A stretch of DNA of 64,000 nucleotides, taken from contig NZ_PYAT01000002.1 in NCBI RefSeq assembly GCF_003014655.1, positions 248,001-312,000 of the forward strand, written 5' to 3'. The notes below the pieces were generated by a model. The model had not been told where the DNA came from. It saw nothing but the letters and a program-made list of their open reading frames with translations, and made no database searches. The position numbers and the translations under genes are program-made. The stretch's first letter is position 1. Each line of letters begins with the position of its first letter. Of the stretch, positions 24,852 through 33,719 are shown piece by piece. The stretch comes from Planomicrobium soli (GTDB lineage: Bacteria; Bacillota; Bacilli; Bacillales_A; Planococcaceae).

Positions 24852-25868
24852 TTGAAGTTACGGAAGTTGCTTTCTTTATCAATTTTAGGCAGTTTAACCG
24901 GCTTGATGCTGGCGGGCTGTGCTACCAGCAATGCAGCCGGCGAGGACGGGCACTCGACTACATTGCGGATTGCGCATAGTTTGGCTGAAGATCATCCGAT
25001 CCATCAGTCGATAACGCAATTCGCTGACCTGGCCCATGACAATTCCGATGGCGCGATTGGATTCGAAGTATATCCAAACGGCCAATTGGGACAGGAGCGC
25101 GGCACAATTGAGATGGTCAAATCAGGATTAATCGATATGGCAAAAGTCAGCGCGAGCGGACTGGAATCGTTCAGCAGCAGCTATTCGATTTTTTCGCTTC
25201 CTTATGTGTTTCAAAGCAAAGAGCATTATTATGAAGTGATGAATAACAGCGAAGCGGTCCAGGAAATATTCCAAAGCACGAGAGACGATGGATTTATCGT
25301 GATCAATTGGTATGACGGCGGCCAGCGCAGCATTTATACCGCTGACAAAAAAGTAGAATCTCCGGCTGATATGAACGGCATGAAAATCCGCGTCCAAGAA
25401 AGCCCCACTTCGATTGCGATGATCAAAGCAATGGGAGGAGCTCCGACACCGATGTCATTCGGCGAAGTGTATACGTCCCTACAGCAAGGCGTCATCGACG
25501 GGGCTGAAAGCAATGAAACCGCACTGACAAACAGCAAGCACGGCGAAGTATCGAAAGCCTATACCTACACAGAACACCAATATGTACCGGATTTGCTGAT
25601 TATCAGCACTAACACCTGGGACAGTTTATCCACGGAACAGCAGCAGGCATTAAAAGACGCGGCGGCCATATCTTCCGAAAGCCATATCGATGTATGGGCG
25701 GAAGCGATCGATCAAGCGATCCTGGAGGCAAAAGAAATGGGTGTGGCATTCTACGAAATCGACAAGCAGCCATTTATCGACGCAGCTAGACCGCTTCATG
25801 AATCTTATCAGTCCCAAAACGCGGATTACGAACGGTATTTCAAAGATTTCCAAAGCTACGCCAATTAA
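24852..25868 (+). CDS. dctP: TRAP transporter solute-binding lipoprotein (DctP family)
   Basis: A 338-residue extracytoplasmic receptor anchored by the lipobox LMLAGC. The DctP fold is recognisable (TLRIAHSLAEDHPIHQS, YPNGQLGQERGTIEMVKSG), and the arginine of MKIRVQESP is the residue that normally grips a carboxylate. The ligand is therefore probably a C4-dicarboxylate or another organic acid. Start is TTG after TTAGGGGG. First gene of dctPQM. A hairpin in the following gap likely sets the binding protein in excess. Confidence 0.88.
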   Translation: MKLRKLLSLSILGSLTGLMLAGCATSNAAGEDGHSTTLRIAHSLAEDHPIHQSITQFADLAHDNSDGAIGFEVYPNGQLGQERGTIEMVKSGLIDMAKVSASGLESFSSSYSIFSLPYVFQSKEHYYEVMNNSEAVQEIFQSTRDDGFIVINWYDGGQRSIYTADKKVESPADMNGMKIRVQESPTSIAMIKAMGGAPTPMSFGEVYTSLQQGVIDGAESNETALTNSKHGEVSKAYTYTEHQYVPDLLIISTNTWDSLSTEQQQALKDAAAISSESHIDVWAEAIDQAILEAKEMGVAFYEIDKQPFIDAARPLHESYQSQNADYERYFKDFQSYAN

Positions 25869-25880
25869 AAAGCACTGAAA

Positions 25881-25930
25881 GACAGGTTCTCGCCTTGGCA
25901 ATCAGCCGCTCTGGGCAGTGCCTGTCCTTT
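25881..25930 (+). promoter_or_regulatory. Intercistronic hairpin after dctP
   Basis: GACAGG and CCTGTC pair across a GC-rich loop, followed by CTTTT. It may act as a partial terminator or mRNA stabiliser, keeping dctP above dctQM. Confidence 0.45.
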
Positions 25931-25955
25931 TCGCGATAAAAAAGGAGAAACACCG

Positions 25956-26459
25956 ATGAGAAAAATAGTTGACCGAATTACGGCATTCCTGACCTGTTCC
26001 CTGATGGTCGCCATGGTGCTGGTAGCCTGCTGGCAGGTGTTTACCCGCTTCGTTCTGAATTCACCAAGCACCGTCACCGAAGAATTTCTGCGCTACGCGC
26101 TGGTCTGGCTGACCATGCTCGGAGCTGCCTATACATATGGATTGAAAAAGCATTTGGCAATCGTTTTTGTCGCAAGGAAACTGCCGGAAAAAATCCAGCG
26201 CATCCTTGATTTCGTGGTTGAGGCAATCATTATCGTATTCATTGTCTCTGTCCTGCTGTTCGGCGGCACACAAACATACCGCAGTGCAATGGGCCAAGTA
26301 TCCTCAGCCTTGGGTATGCCAATGCAGTATTTATACTTAAGCGTGGTTGTAGCAGGTGTTCTATTTATTTTTTACGCCTTCATCCACATCTTCGAGACCA
26401 TCAATAAGATCAAACAGACTGATCTCCAACCGAAAGCTAGAGAGCAGATAAACCCATAG
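25956..26459 (+). CDS. dctQ: TRAP transporter small permease (DctQ)
   Basis: 167 residues with four spans. WQVFTRFVLNSPSTVTEEFLRYALVWLTMLG, read over about residues 27-57, is the DctQ signature. It forms the transporter with DctM. RBS AAAGGAG. 17 nt before dctM. Confidence 0.9.
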   Translation: MRKIVDRITAFLTCSLMVAMVLVACWQVFTRFVLNSPSTVTEEFLRYALVWLTMLGAAYTYGLKKHLAIVFVARKLPEKIQRILDFVVEAIIIVFIVSVLLFGGTQTYRSAMGQVSSALGMPMQYLYLSVVVAGVLFIFYAFIHIFETINKIKQTDLQPKAREQINP

Positions 26460-26476
26460 AACAGGAGAGAATTTAG

Positions 26477-27772
26477 ATGGCATTACAAGCAGGACTAATC
26501 CTCGCAGTAGTTTTCACACTGCTGCTGATTCTTAGTGTACCGATTTCATTCAGCATCGTCATTGCATCGCTGGTCACCGCTTTGTTCATACTGCCGCCGG
26601 ATTTAGCGGTCTTTATGGCCAGCCAGACGTTGGTGACCGGCCTCGACAGCTTTACGCTGCTAGCGGTTCCTTTCTTTATACTCGCCGGCGTTCTCATGAA
26701 CAACGGCGGAATTGCTGAACGGCTCGTCAATTTTGCAAAAGTCCTCGTGGGCCGAGCACCCGGGGCACTGGCACATACGAACGTGCTGGGCAACACGCTG
26801 TTCGGCTCGCTTTCAGGCTCTGCTGTCGCTGCTGCGGCGGCTGTTGGAGGGGTCCTCGGTCCACTGCAGAAAAAAGACGGCTATGACCCGAGATACTCAG
26901 CGGCAGTAAACATCGCTTCCGCTCCTATCGGGCTGATCGTCCCTCCGAGCGGAACCTTGATCATCTACTCACTGGTCAGCGGCGGAACTTCTGTCGCGGC
27001 CTTGTTCGTCGCCGGATATCTTCCAGGGCTCCTGTGGGCGATTGCCTGCATGGTCGTGGCCTACACAATCGCCAAACGCCGGAATTACCCAGTCACTGAA
27101 CGTGTGTCTTTGAAAGTCGCATTCAAGACATTCATCGAGACGATTCCGAGCCTGATGCTCATCGTCATTGTTATCGGCGGAATCCTGGCAGGAATTTTTA
27201 CGGCCACTGAAGCGGCAGCAGTCGCCGTCGCCTACACATTCCTGCTGACGCTTGCTTACCGGACAGTAAAAATAAAAGAATTCCCCAAGGTCCTTATGGA
27301 AGCGGTCGAGCTTACTTCTATCGTCATGATGCTCGTCGCCGCTTCCGCAGTCATGTCCTGGGTCATGGCGTTCACCGGCATTCCGGGTGCCATCAGCGGA
27401 TTTATCCTGGGCATCTCCGATAACCCGATCGTCCTGTTGCTGCTCCTGAACGTCTTCCTGCTTCTGATCGGAACTTTCATGGACATCACCCCGGCAGTCT
27501 TGATCTTCACGCCGATTTTCCTGCCGATCGTCACAGGCTTCGGCATGGATCCGGTCCATTTCGGCATCATGCTGGTCATGAACTTGAGCATCGGCACCAT
27601 TACACCGCCGGTCGGCAATGCCTTGTTCGTCGGTTCCAGTGTAGCGAGACTGAATATGGAAGAAGTCACGAAACCGCTGCTTCCTTTTTACGCAGTCATT
27701 ATCTTGGTGCTGATGCTGGTCACTTACATTCCGGCCATCAGCTTGATGCTGCCGAACCTGCTGCTTGAGTAA
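26477..27772 (+). CDS. dctM: TRAP transporter large permease (DctM)
   Basis: 431 residues with about 12 spans and typical DctM stretches: SLSGSAVAAAAAVGG, SAPIGLIVPPSGTLI, TEAAAVAV and GTITPPVGNALFVG. It carries out sodium-coupled substrate movement delivered by DctP. RBS AGGAGAG. The operon closes with a strong terminator. Confidence 0.92.
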   Translation: MALQAGLILAVVFTLLLILSVPISFSIVIASLVTALFILPPDLAVFMASQTLVTGLDSFTLLAVPFFILAGVLMNNGGIAERLVNFAKVLVGRAPGALAHTNVLGNTLFGSLSGSAVAAAAAVGGVLGPLQKKDGYDPRYSAAVNIASAPIGLIVPPSGTLIIYSLVSGGTSVAALFVAGYLPGLLWAIACMVVAYTIAKRRNYPVTERVSLKVAFKTFIETIPSLMLIVIVIGGILAGIFTATEAAAVAVAYTFLLTLAYRTVKIKEFPKVLMEAVELTSIVMMLVAASAVMSWVMAFTGIPGAISGFILGISDNPIVLLLLLNVFLLLIGTFMDITPAVLIFTPIFLPIVTGFGMDPVHFGIMLVMNLSIGTITPPVGNALFVGSSVARLNMEEVTKPLLPFYAVIILVLMLVTYIPAISLMLPNLLLE

Positions 27773-27791
27773 CTTGAAAAAATAGCAATAC

Positions 27792-27835
27792 AAAAAAGGG
27801 ACTGTTAGTTATCGATAACTAACAGTCCCTTTTTG
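27792..27835 (+). terminator. Terminator of the TRAP operon
   Basis: GGACTGTTAGTTATC and its exact complement form a 15-bp palindrome with no free loop apart from the central bases, followed by CTTTTTG; A-rich on the other side. Confidence 0.88.
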
Positions 27836-27935
27836 TAGTGGATGATTCCTGTACTATCACCATGGAATCTAACCAAAATCTGATGCTATACTGAGCTTTA
27901 GTGAAAATACTACGCAAAAGAGAGGTGGTCGAACT

Positions 27936-28985
27936 ATGATGCGCTCCTTCCGTTTCAATGGCAGACGAATTGTCAAAACGGGTATAGCTATATTTTTAAC
28001 AGCCATTATTTGCGAGTGGTTTGGCTGGCCGCCCGTTTTTGCTGTCATCACCGCAATTGTCACGATCGAGCCGACTGTCAGCGACTCGATCAAAAAGGGG
28101 CTTGTCCGGTTCCCGGCCTCTGCGATCGGTTCGGCATTCGCTGTTTTCTTTATCACACTCTTCGGGAATTCACCGATTACTTATACCCTCGCTGCTGTTG
28201 CCACGATTTTGGTCTGTTACAGACTCAATCTTCATGCCGGCCTGCTCGTTGCCACGTTGACAGCCGTCGCGATGGTCGAAGTTATCCACGATCATTTCCT
28301 GATCGCTTTCTTCATTCGATTGGGTACAACGAGTATCGGTCTGCTCGTGTCTACCGCTGTAAACATGCTCGTCTTCCCACCAGACTATCGGAAAGATATT
28401 CTAAAAAGCATCCAAAACATCAGTGAACGTGCAGGAAGCATGCTGGAACACACATTCCGGACGATCCTGTTTGACGGTGATGCAAACCTTCAAGAGGACC
28501 GGGAAACTGTTAAACGGCTGACTGCGGAAATCAGGAAGACTGAGAAACTGATCTATTTCCAGCGGGATGAATCCAGTTTATACCCGTGGGTCCGCGATAA
28601 GGAAGCGGAGCTTCAGATGGCGGAAAGGCAATTGCAGTTTTTACATAATCTCGAGTTCCATCTGGATGCTTTGCTTCGGGTCCCGCTGCACGATATCGAG
28701 TGGACAACAGCGGAGCGAGATCTTATCATGCATGCCGTCACGGCGCTCGCGAACGACTTGCAGAATTCTACGAGCTACGATCACGAAAAGCATCAGCACC
28801 AGTTAAAAAGGATTACGGACTTGTTTTGGGAGAACAGCAAAAGAGTACCGGCAAGCGATCCCCTGCATCCTACCCTATTCCCGCCAGAGTTCACGATCCT
28901 TTACGAGCTCATCACAATTTACGATTTAGTGGATAAGTTTTTTGATCCGGATAGTGTGAAGGCTGCTCGGGGAACAAGAAACTAA
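27936..28985 (+). CDS. Aromatic-acid-exporter-like membrane protein (FUSC/DUF939, YqjA type)
   Basis: 349 residues. The N-terminal 145 carry about six spans in the FUSC order (RRIVKTGIAIFLTAIICEWFG, VFAVITAIVTIEPTVSDSI); the C-terminal 200 are cytosolic helices with charged residues, as in YqjA-like DUF939_C proteins. Family members export aromatic acids or similar; the substrate is unknown. RBS AGAGAGGTGG. Single gene, strong terminator. Confidence 0.78.
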   Translation: MMRSFRFNGRRIVKTGIAIFLTAIICEWFGWPPVFAVITAIVTIEPTVSDSIKKGLVRFPASAIGSAFAVFFITLFGNSPITYTLAAVATILVCYRLNLHAGLLVATLTAVAMVEVIHDHFLIAFFIRLGTTSIGLLVSTAVNMLVFPPDYRKDILKSIQNISERAGSMLEHTFRTILFDGDANLQEDRETVKRLTAEIRKTEKLIYFQRDESSLYPWVRDKEAELQMAERQLQFLHNLEFHLDALLRVPLHDIEWTTAERDLIMHAVTALANDLQNSTSYDHEKHQHQLKRITDLFWENSKRVPASDPLHPTLFPPEFTILYELITIYDLVDKFFDPDSVKAARGTRN

Positions 28986-29047
28986 TAGGACCATTCGAAT
29001 ACCATCAAACTTGAGTAAACCTGTTGTATTTACAAATAACCAATATT

Positions 29048-29094
29048 AAAACGGCCGTGTCAGAAAATCAAACTATTTCTGACACGGCCGTTTT
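29048..29094 (+). terminator. Terminator of the FUSC-like gene
   Basis: AAAACGGCCGTGTCAGAAA pairs fully with its complement, ending in TTTTATATT. Works on both strands. Confidence 0.88.
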
Positions 29095-29473
29095 ATATTA
29101 GTGAATGCCCTGTTTCATTCTCTTAAGAAATAATAATGCAGCGGATTAATAAAAAGACGCGACCAGCATGCCATCCTTCCTGTCCTATCCATTTGCCGAT
29201 TAACCTGACAGTTACATTTTAGTCACTTACATAATTACTGTATAGGTAATTTGTTTTACTAATCAGGAAAAAACGATAGATTCTAACGTGCTTATATGTT
29301 AATATATAGAAAAATTAACAGAAATTTTTAAATACTTTTATTTGTCATTAGCATGTTTACAGAAGTTACCCAAGGCGTAAAAGTGGGTCAGAGCGATGTT
29401 TAGCAAACTCCTTTCCTTTTTGTCTGGCGGTTATTCAGTTTAGATCAATTTTAAATGGAAAGTGGAGAAGAAC
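29095..29473 (+). other. Long upstream region of the gluzincin gene
   Basis: About 380 nt, AT-rich, no ORF with an RBS. A promoter for the following gene must be here, but no clear hexamer pair is visible. Confidence 0.3.
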
Positions 29474-31006
29474 ATGAAGTTTCTGGCAAAAGCAATAATT
29501 CTACTAATTTTATTTATAGGAATGAGCATCGGCAGTTATTGGCTTATATTTAGCCAGGGCTTAGTAGCAGGAATTCTGATTGCCTTTGGGCTGCTGCTCC
29601 TATGCTTAGCAACACTTGCTTTTAGCCTCTATGGCATCGAAATTGGACAGCTTAAGAAAATAAAGCTGATCAGCCGGATGGAAGTCGCGATTCTTTTGAT
29701 CTTGACCGTTTACCTCAGTTCGGCAATCAGCTTGTTTGCAATTGCCAATACATTTTTGGAAGTCAAAGAGAACATCGGAAATCCTACAGTTGCTGAAAAA
29801 ACTCAAACACTGGCTTCTTCACTTTGGAATAGCAATACGAATCAGAACTTGGCAGGCACGTTGGAGAAAAATGGTGTTACTTATTCGTATACTGCTTCGA
29901 CAAAAGATGAAGTTGATAAGATTGATAAGTTTTTGGAACAGGAAAAAGGACGGATTGCTGATTTTTTTGGCAATGAAAACACAAGCAACCTGACTATTGT
30001 TTTCCATGATGAGTTCGATACATTGGCAGAAGCGACCGGTTTTGATGATACAGGGGGCTATTATGATTACGATACTCGGGAAATCCATATGGTTCCAGAT
30101 GATTATTCTTGGGAGATCACTTTACTTCACGAATATAGCCACCACCAAAGCGATCTTTATTCTCAAAAGCATGGATTGGCTGAAACACGATTACCGACTT
30201 GGTTTGAAGAAGGAATCGCTAATTACCTCGCAGGCGACACTAGTGACTGGTATGAGTTGGAAGACGTTGAAATTATTGATTTCCACTTATTGAATCACCA
30301 CTATACTTTCCTAGACACGTACACTCGAACATTCGACCCGTATGCTCAAAGTTTCTTGGCGGTCGAATCGCTTGTTAATGCATACGGAGAAGAGGTCCTT
30401 AAGACTTTTCTGTCTGCAAGATTGCCAAGTAAGTTCTATGAAATGCTGGAAGAAACAACCGGTATGGCGTTAGTCGACTTCCAGGAAACTTTCCTTGATG
30501 ACATGATTGAAGAAAACAAAACGGAACAAAAGAAGTATGAGCTTGCTTATGAAGCGATGGAAAAAAGCAACTATGCAGAAGCCCAGAACCTCATTGATGA
30601 GCTATCCATTCTGGCATCAGAGCAGGATTCCAATCAACTGGCATGGATGCAGACCGACCTTTATCTTATGCAAGGAAAATTTGATGAAGCGATCGACTTC
30701 ATGGAGAACCGTCTTGAAAATGAAGATTCTGAATACCGAATTGATGATTTGACGACCCTTGCGGAAATCTACGTGCTTGTTAATCCTGAGAAATCATTGG
30801 ATTTGATTCAAATAGCTGAGAAAGAATCGTTGGAGGGCGAGGAGATGTACGATTTAGAGGCATATCTTGAAGCCTATGAATTGATTAGTTCCCCTTCACC
30901 ATACGAAGGATATATGATTCTTTTGGATGAAGAGCTTCTCTACAATGAAACCATTATTGAGAAACTGAGAGAGAAGGTAGAGAAAGAGTTTCCAAAAGCC
31001 AGTTGA
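29474..31006 (+). CDS. Membrane-anchored gluzincin metallopeptidase with TPR-like tail
   Basis: 510 residues. Three membrane spans (about 5-25, 30-52, 70-92), then an extracytoplasmic peptidase MA-like domain with the zinc motif HEYSH (219-223) and the downstream WFEEGIANYLAG supplying the third ligand Glu, then a helical region (about 340-480) with TPR-like pairs such as YAEAQNLIDELS and FDEAIDFMENRL. It would cleave cell-surface or envelope proteins. The GTG at 29462 lies in the RBS; ATG after TGGAGAAG is chosen. Single gene. Physiological substrate unknown. Confidence 0.78.
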   Translation: MKFLAKAIILLILFIGMSIGSYWLIFSQGLVAGILIAFGLLLLCLATLAFSLYGIEIGQLKKIKLISRMEVAILLILTVYLSSAISLFAIANTFLEVKENIGNPTVAEKTQTLASSLWNSNTNQNLAGTLEKNGVTYSYTASTKDEVDKIDKFLEQEKGRIADFFGNENTSNLTIVFHDEFDTLAEATGFDDTGGYYDYDTREIHMVPDDYSWEITLLHEYSHHQSDLYSQKHGLAETRLPTWFEEGIANYLAGDTSDWYELEDVEIIDFHLLNHHYTFLDTYTRTFDPYAQSFLAVESLVNAYGEEVLKTFLSARLPSKFYEMLEETTGMALVDFQETFLDDMIEENKTEQKKYELAYEAMEKSNYAEAQNLIDELSILASEQDSNQLAWMQTDLYLMQGKFDEAIDFMENRLENEDSEYRIDDLTTLAEIYVLVNPEKSLDLIQIAEKESLEGEEMYDLEAYLEAYELISSPSPYEGYMILLDEELLYNETIIEKLREKVEKEFPKAS

Positions 31007-31017
31007 TACTCGTTAAA

Positions 31018-31049
31018 AAAGAGCTTCCGCATTTGCGGAAGCTCTTTTC
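31018..31049 (+). terminator. Terminator of the peptidase gene
   Basis: AAGAGCTTCCGC and GCGGAAGCTCTT with loop ATTT, then TTC. Confidence 0.88.
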
Positions 31050-31274
31050 ATTATGCATTAAATCCTTTTCACTCGTTCATATTAAACGTCTAATACCAGT
31101 CCGAGTCCTCTTCCCCTCTTTTTAGTGGATGTTCTCTGTGTCGCGCACAATTCATTGCAGCATCTCACATTCCCAGGAAAAACGACTGGATGTCTACCGT
31201 TTACTGGCACAACAATTCCTACAATTAATGAATTTCAGATTCTATAACTAGTCCATTTCACAGATAAACACAGG

Positions 31275-31320
31275 AAAGCCGTATCCGTTAACCTTTGAGG
31301 TCAGTGGATACGGCTTTTTC
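31275..31320. terminator. Hairpin after the S51 peptidase gene
   Basis: AAAGCCGTATCC pairs with GGATACGGCTTT across a 18-nt loop. T-run is better on the plus strand (TTTTTC), but the only gene without its own terminator nearby is the minus-strand S51 gene. Confidence 0.6.
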
Positions 31321-31365
31321 TTAATTCAATTTCAAGTAAAATTAAGCATGGAAGCTTCCTGTTAT

Positions 31366-32031
31366 TTACTTCGATCTGAACGTTTCATCCAATTTTTGAA
31401 TCTTTGATTGGAAGACCTTGTACACATCCCCAAATATATCGATTCTGTCCACAGCAACCCGAATGCCACAATCCTTATTCGACGCGTAAATTTTCATTTC
31501 CTCCGATAAAAGAGACAGCTCATTTCGAACCATTTTCATGTTATTTTCCAGATCAAAGTGGGATAGGACTGAAAAATCGCCGAGACCCACTCCTTCGTAA
31601 ACAGAGCTCTCCTCAACTTCAGATCCAAGGTTTCTTGAGCAGAGCCATTTAGCCGACATATTAATCGCACCGGCGCTTGCCCCCAGCACAACAGCTTCGC
31701 TTTTTCGGATTGCATCCGCCAATTCATAGTCCACCAAAAAGCGGTTTTGTTCAAGCGTATTTCCGCCCAACAAGAAAATGACAGAAGCATTCTGAAGCAT
31801 GGCATTGGCCTCTTCCATCTGTACTTGAGAATTGATCCGATGATATTCCTCAAATTCGATGCCTTCATGAGCGAGCCACGAAAGTTCCGCAACACCATCC
31901 TCCTTATCAACCAATGGATTCCCACTGATCATAACAAGCGATTTCCTGTCAGTTATATCCTTCTGGATCATTCTTCCCAGTTGTTCTGGAAAAGTATTGC
32001 TGAACCACCCAAGATAGTAACGTATTTTCAT
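31366..32031 (-). CDS. Peptidase S51 (dipeptidase E-like, class I glutamine-amidotransferase fold)
   Basis: About 221 residues. The nucleophile elbow GASAGAINMS has Ser in place of the GATase Cys, which marks family S51; the preceding VIFLLGGNTLEQN is the usual oxyanion-side strand and turn. The family cleaves Asp-X or cyanophycin-like dipeptides; specificity here is open. ATG at 32031 follows AATGGGG; the ATG four codons upstream lacks an RBS. Single gene. Confidence 0.78.
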   Translation of the reverse strand: MKIRYYLGWFSNTFPEQLGRMIQKDITDRKSLVMISGNPLVDKEDGVAELSWLAHEGIEFEEYHRINSQVQMEEANAMLQNASVIFLLGGNTLEQNRFLVDYELADAIRKSEAVVLGASAGAINMSAKWLCSRNLGSEVEESSVYEGVGLGDFSVLSHFDLENNMKMVRNELSLLSEEMKIYASNKDCGIRVAVDRIDIFGDVYKVFQSKIQKLDETFRSK

Positions 32032-32169
32032 AGTTAACCCCATTGATTTTATTTTTCTGGGAGCGTCCCATTCCCAAGCAATTTATAATCGCAAATAAAG
32101 ACTAAAAGCGGAAGCAAGGAAAGCAGAATTTATAGCCTTTGAATTCAGGTAAATAAATTTAAATGAAGT

Positions 32170-32625
32170 TTACTTATGAACACTCGTTATCTCTTCCATC
32201 AATTGAACCCATTCTTCTCGCTTGAAATCATACAACGCCAGCTCCGTTTTTCTCAGGACCAGGTGGATGCTGTCGAACTTTTCATCTGAACGGAATCTCC
32301 ACCAGCTTTTCGCGTTTGAAGGTTTGGTGCCTGGCTCGTAATAAGTCAATGTGATTTCGGGATCTATGATTTCCTCTACCCTGTCAATATCTAAATAATT
32401 ATGCGGAAAATCAATATAGAGACCGAGTGCCGCTTTATGAGGCGTAATGTACCCAATTTTATGTGATAATTCCGCGTCCTTATTTTCAAGAGTATCACTC
32501 CACGGAACCGGTTTATTGCTCGCAATCAGAAGCCGATCGCCTTCATTCGGTTCGATCCTGCAATTCGGAAGACTGTTGAATACTTCAAGCATCTCGTTCA
32601 TTTTTTGTTCTACGGTTTTGTCCAC
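32170..32625 (-). CDS. Hypothetical protein, 151 aa
   Basis: Soluble alpha/beta-looking protein (VEQKMNEMLEVFNSLPNCRI, then HKAALGLYIDFPHNYLD). It might be a DUF1801-like or uncharacterised family; I cannot name it. GTG start after AAAGGATGGG. Single gene. Confidence 0.55.
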   Translation of the reverse strand: MDKTVEQKMNEMLEVFNSLPNCRIEPNEGDRLLIASNKPVPWSDTLENKDAELSHKIGYITPHKAALGLYIDFPHNYLDIDRVEEIIDPEITLTYYEPGTKPSNAKSWWRFRSDEKFDSIHLVLRKTELALYDFKREEWVQLMEEITSVHK

Positions 32626-32639
32626 TTAGCTATCCCATC

Positions 32640-33017
32640 CTTTTCAATTCATCTATCTTCCATGAAGGCTGCAATTCCTTTTAGGCAAGATAATACCGCT
32701 TACTATAAGAAGATTTAATGCCCCTTAACTGATATTCTAACATGTTCCCTTGATGGCTCCATGTTTCATTTTCTTACTTTTTTTAAAATCACACTTTTGT
32801 TTCCCAGGGAGCGACACACTCCCCAAACAATTTATACTGTTGAATAAAATGAAAAAGCCACAACCGACATGTTGTTGCAGACGGTGTAGCTATGGGTAAA
32901 GGATAAATTGTAGTGAATTGTCTAAATGTTCTGGAATCATCTCTTTCTCAAAGAAGCGATTTTAAATAACAATGCATTATTGCAATCGACTAGACTTATC
33001 CTCAGAAACCGATTTTC
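32640..33017. other. Gap between the 151-aa gene and the accessory island
   Basis: No supported ORF or clear hairpin. AT content rises toward the island at 33018. The plus-strand frame at 32926 has no RBS and runs antisense into the next gene. Confidence 0.3.
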
Positions 33018-33518
33018 TTATGCGGATTTTCCACCGCCGTCACCTTTGAATACAATAGCCAATACTGTACCGGCCACAACTGCTCCAATTCCTATACCAA
33101 TACTAATTAGGCGCTCGCTTCTGTTTCCGGAATCCTTGGCATGATCAGATATATATTTATCCATTTCTTTTAATGAGTCGATCAGATAAATCATTAATTC
33201 TGTATCCATTGTAGGGTTAGCTTTTATTACTTCCGTAATAATTTCCTTTGTTGTATTAAAACCTTCAATAGCCTTTGCATCTATAAATTTTTGCTTATCC
33301 GCCATCTCCGCAATAAACTCCTGTTGTTTCACTACCAATTCTGTAAAGTTTTCTATCTTAGGTAGAATCATACCGAGAATTTCCTTATCAACTATTGCAT
33401 CCATGTTAACAAAACGTCTAAATACATTTTCATTTGACAATTCTTTTTCAGAATCAAGCCCCAATTTATCTAGAACTTGCTGTTTTGAATTTAAAACCTC
33501 TTTGTCTTTATTTTTCAT
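33018..33518 (-). CDS. Tail-anchored hypothetical protein next to the nuclease-STAND gene
   Basis: 166 residues. The first 135 are predicted helical and charged; a single hydrophobic segment (ISIGIGIGAVVAGTVLAIVF) lies near the C-terminus, ending with KGDGGGKSA. No signal peptide, so it should be anchored facing the cytoplasm. RBS GAGGAGG. AT-rich like the gene upstream of it, which it follows by 201 nt on the same strand. It may be the effector or membrane partner of that protein. Family not recognised. Confidence 0.6.
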   Translation of the reverse strand: MKNKDKEVLNSKQQVLDKLGLDSEKELSNENVFRRFVNMDAIVDKEILGMILPKIENFTELVVKQQEFIAEMADKQKFIDAKAIEGFNTTKEIITEVIKANPTMDTELMIYLIDSLKEMDKYISDHAKDSGNRSERLISIGIGIGAVVAGTVLAIVFKGDGGGKSA

Positions 33519-33719
33519 AGTCCTAACCTCCTCTTATAGTATTACCTGCGTTTCTCAGAAATCGACACAATTCCTAATTAATTTTTAATCCTGGATAAAG
33601 CTTAGAAGCCAAGATTTAAAATTTTCTTTGATATACCCATGTATAAGTTGCAGAAAGCTGCGTATAGCCAAAATCCTTTAGAATCGTTTATTTGCAGAGA
33701 TACGATTTAAGCGCATTTC

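Noticed and set aside
26969-27793. 274-codon minus-strand ORF
   Set aside because: Lies entirely antisense to dctM, has Asp/Gln/His-rich composition typical of a shadow frame and no RBS.
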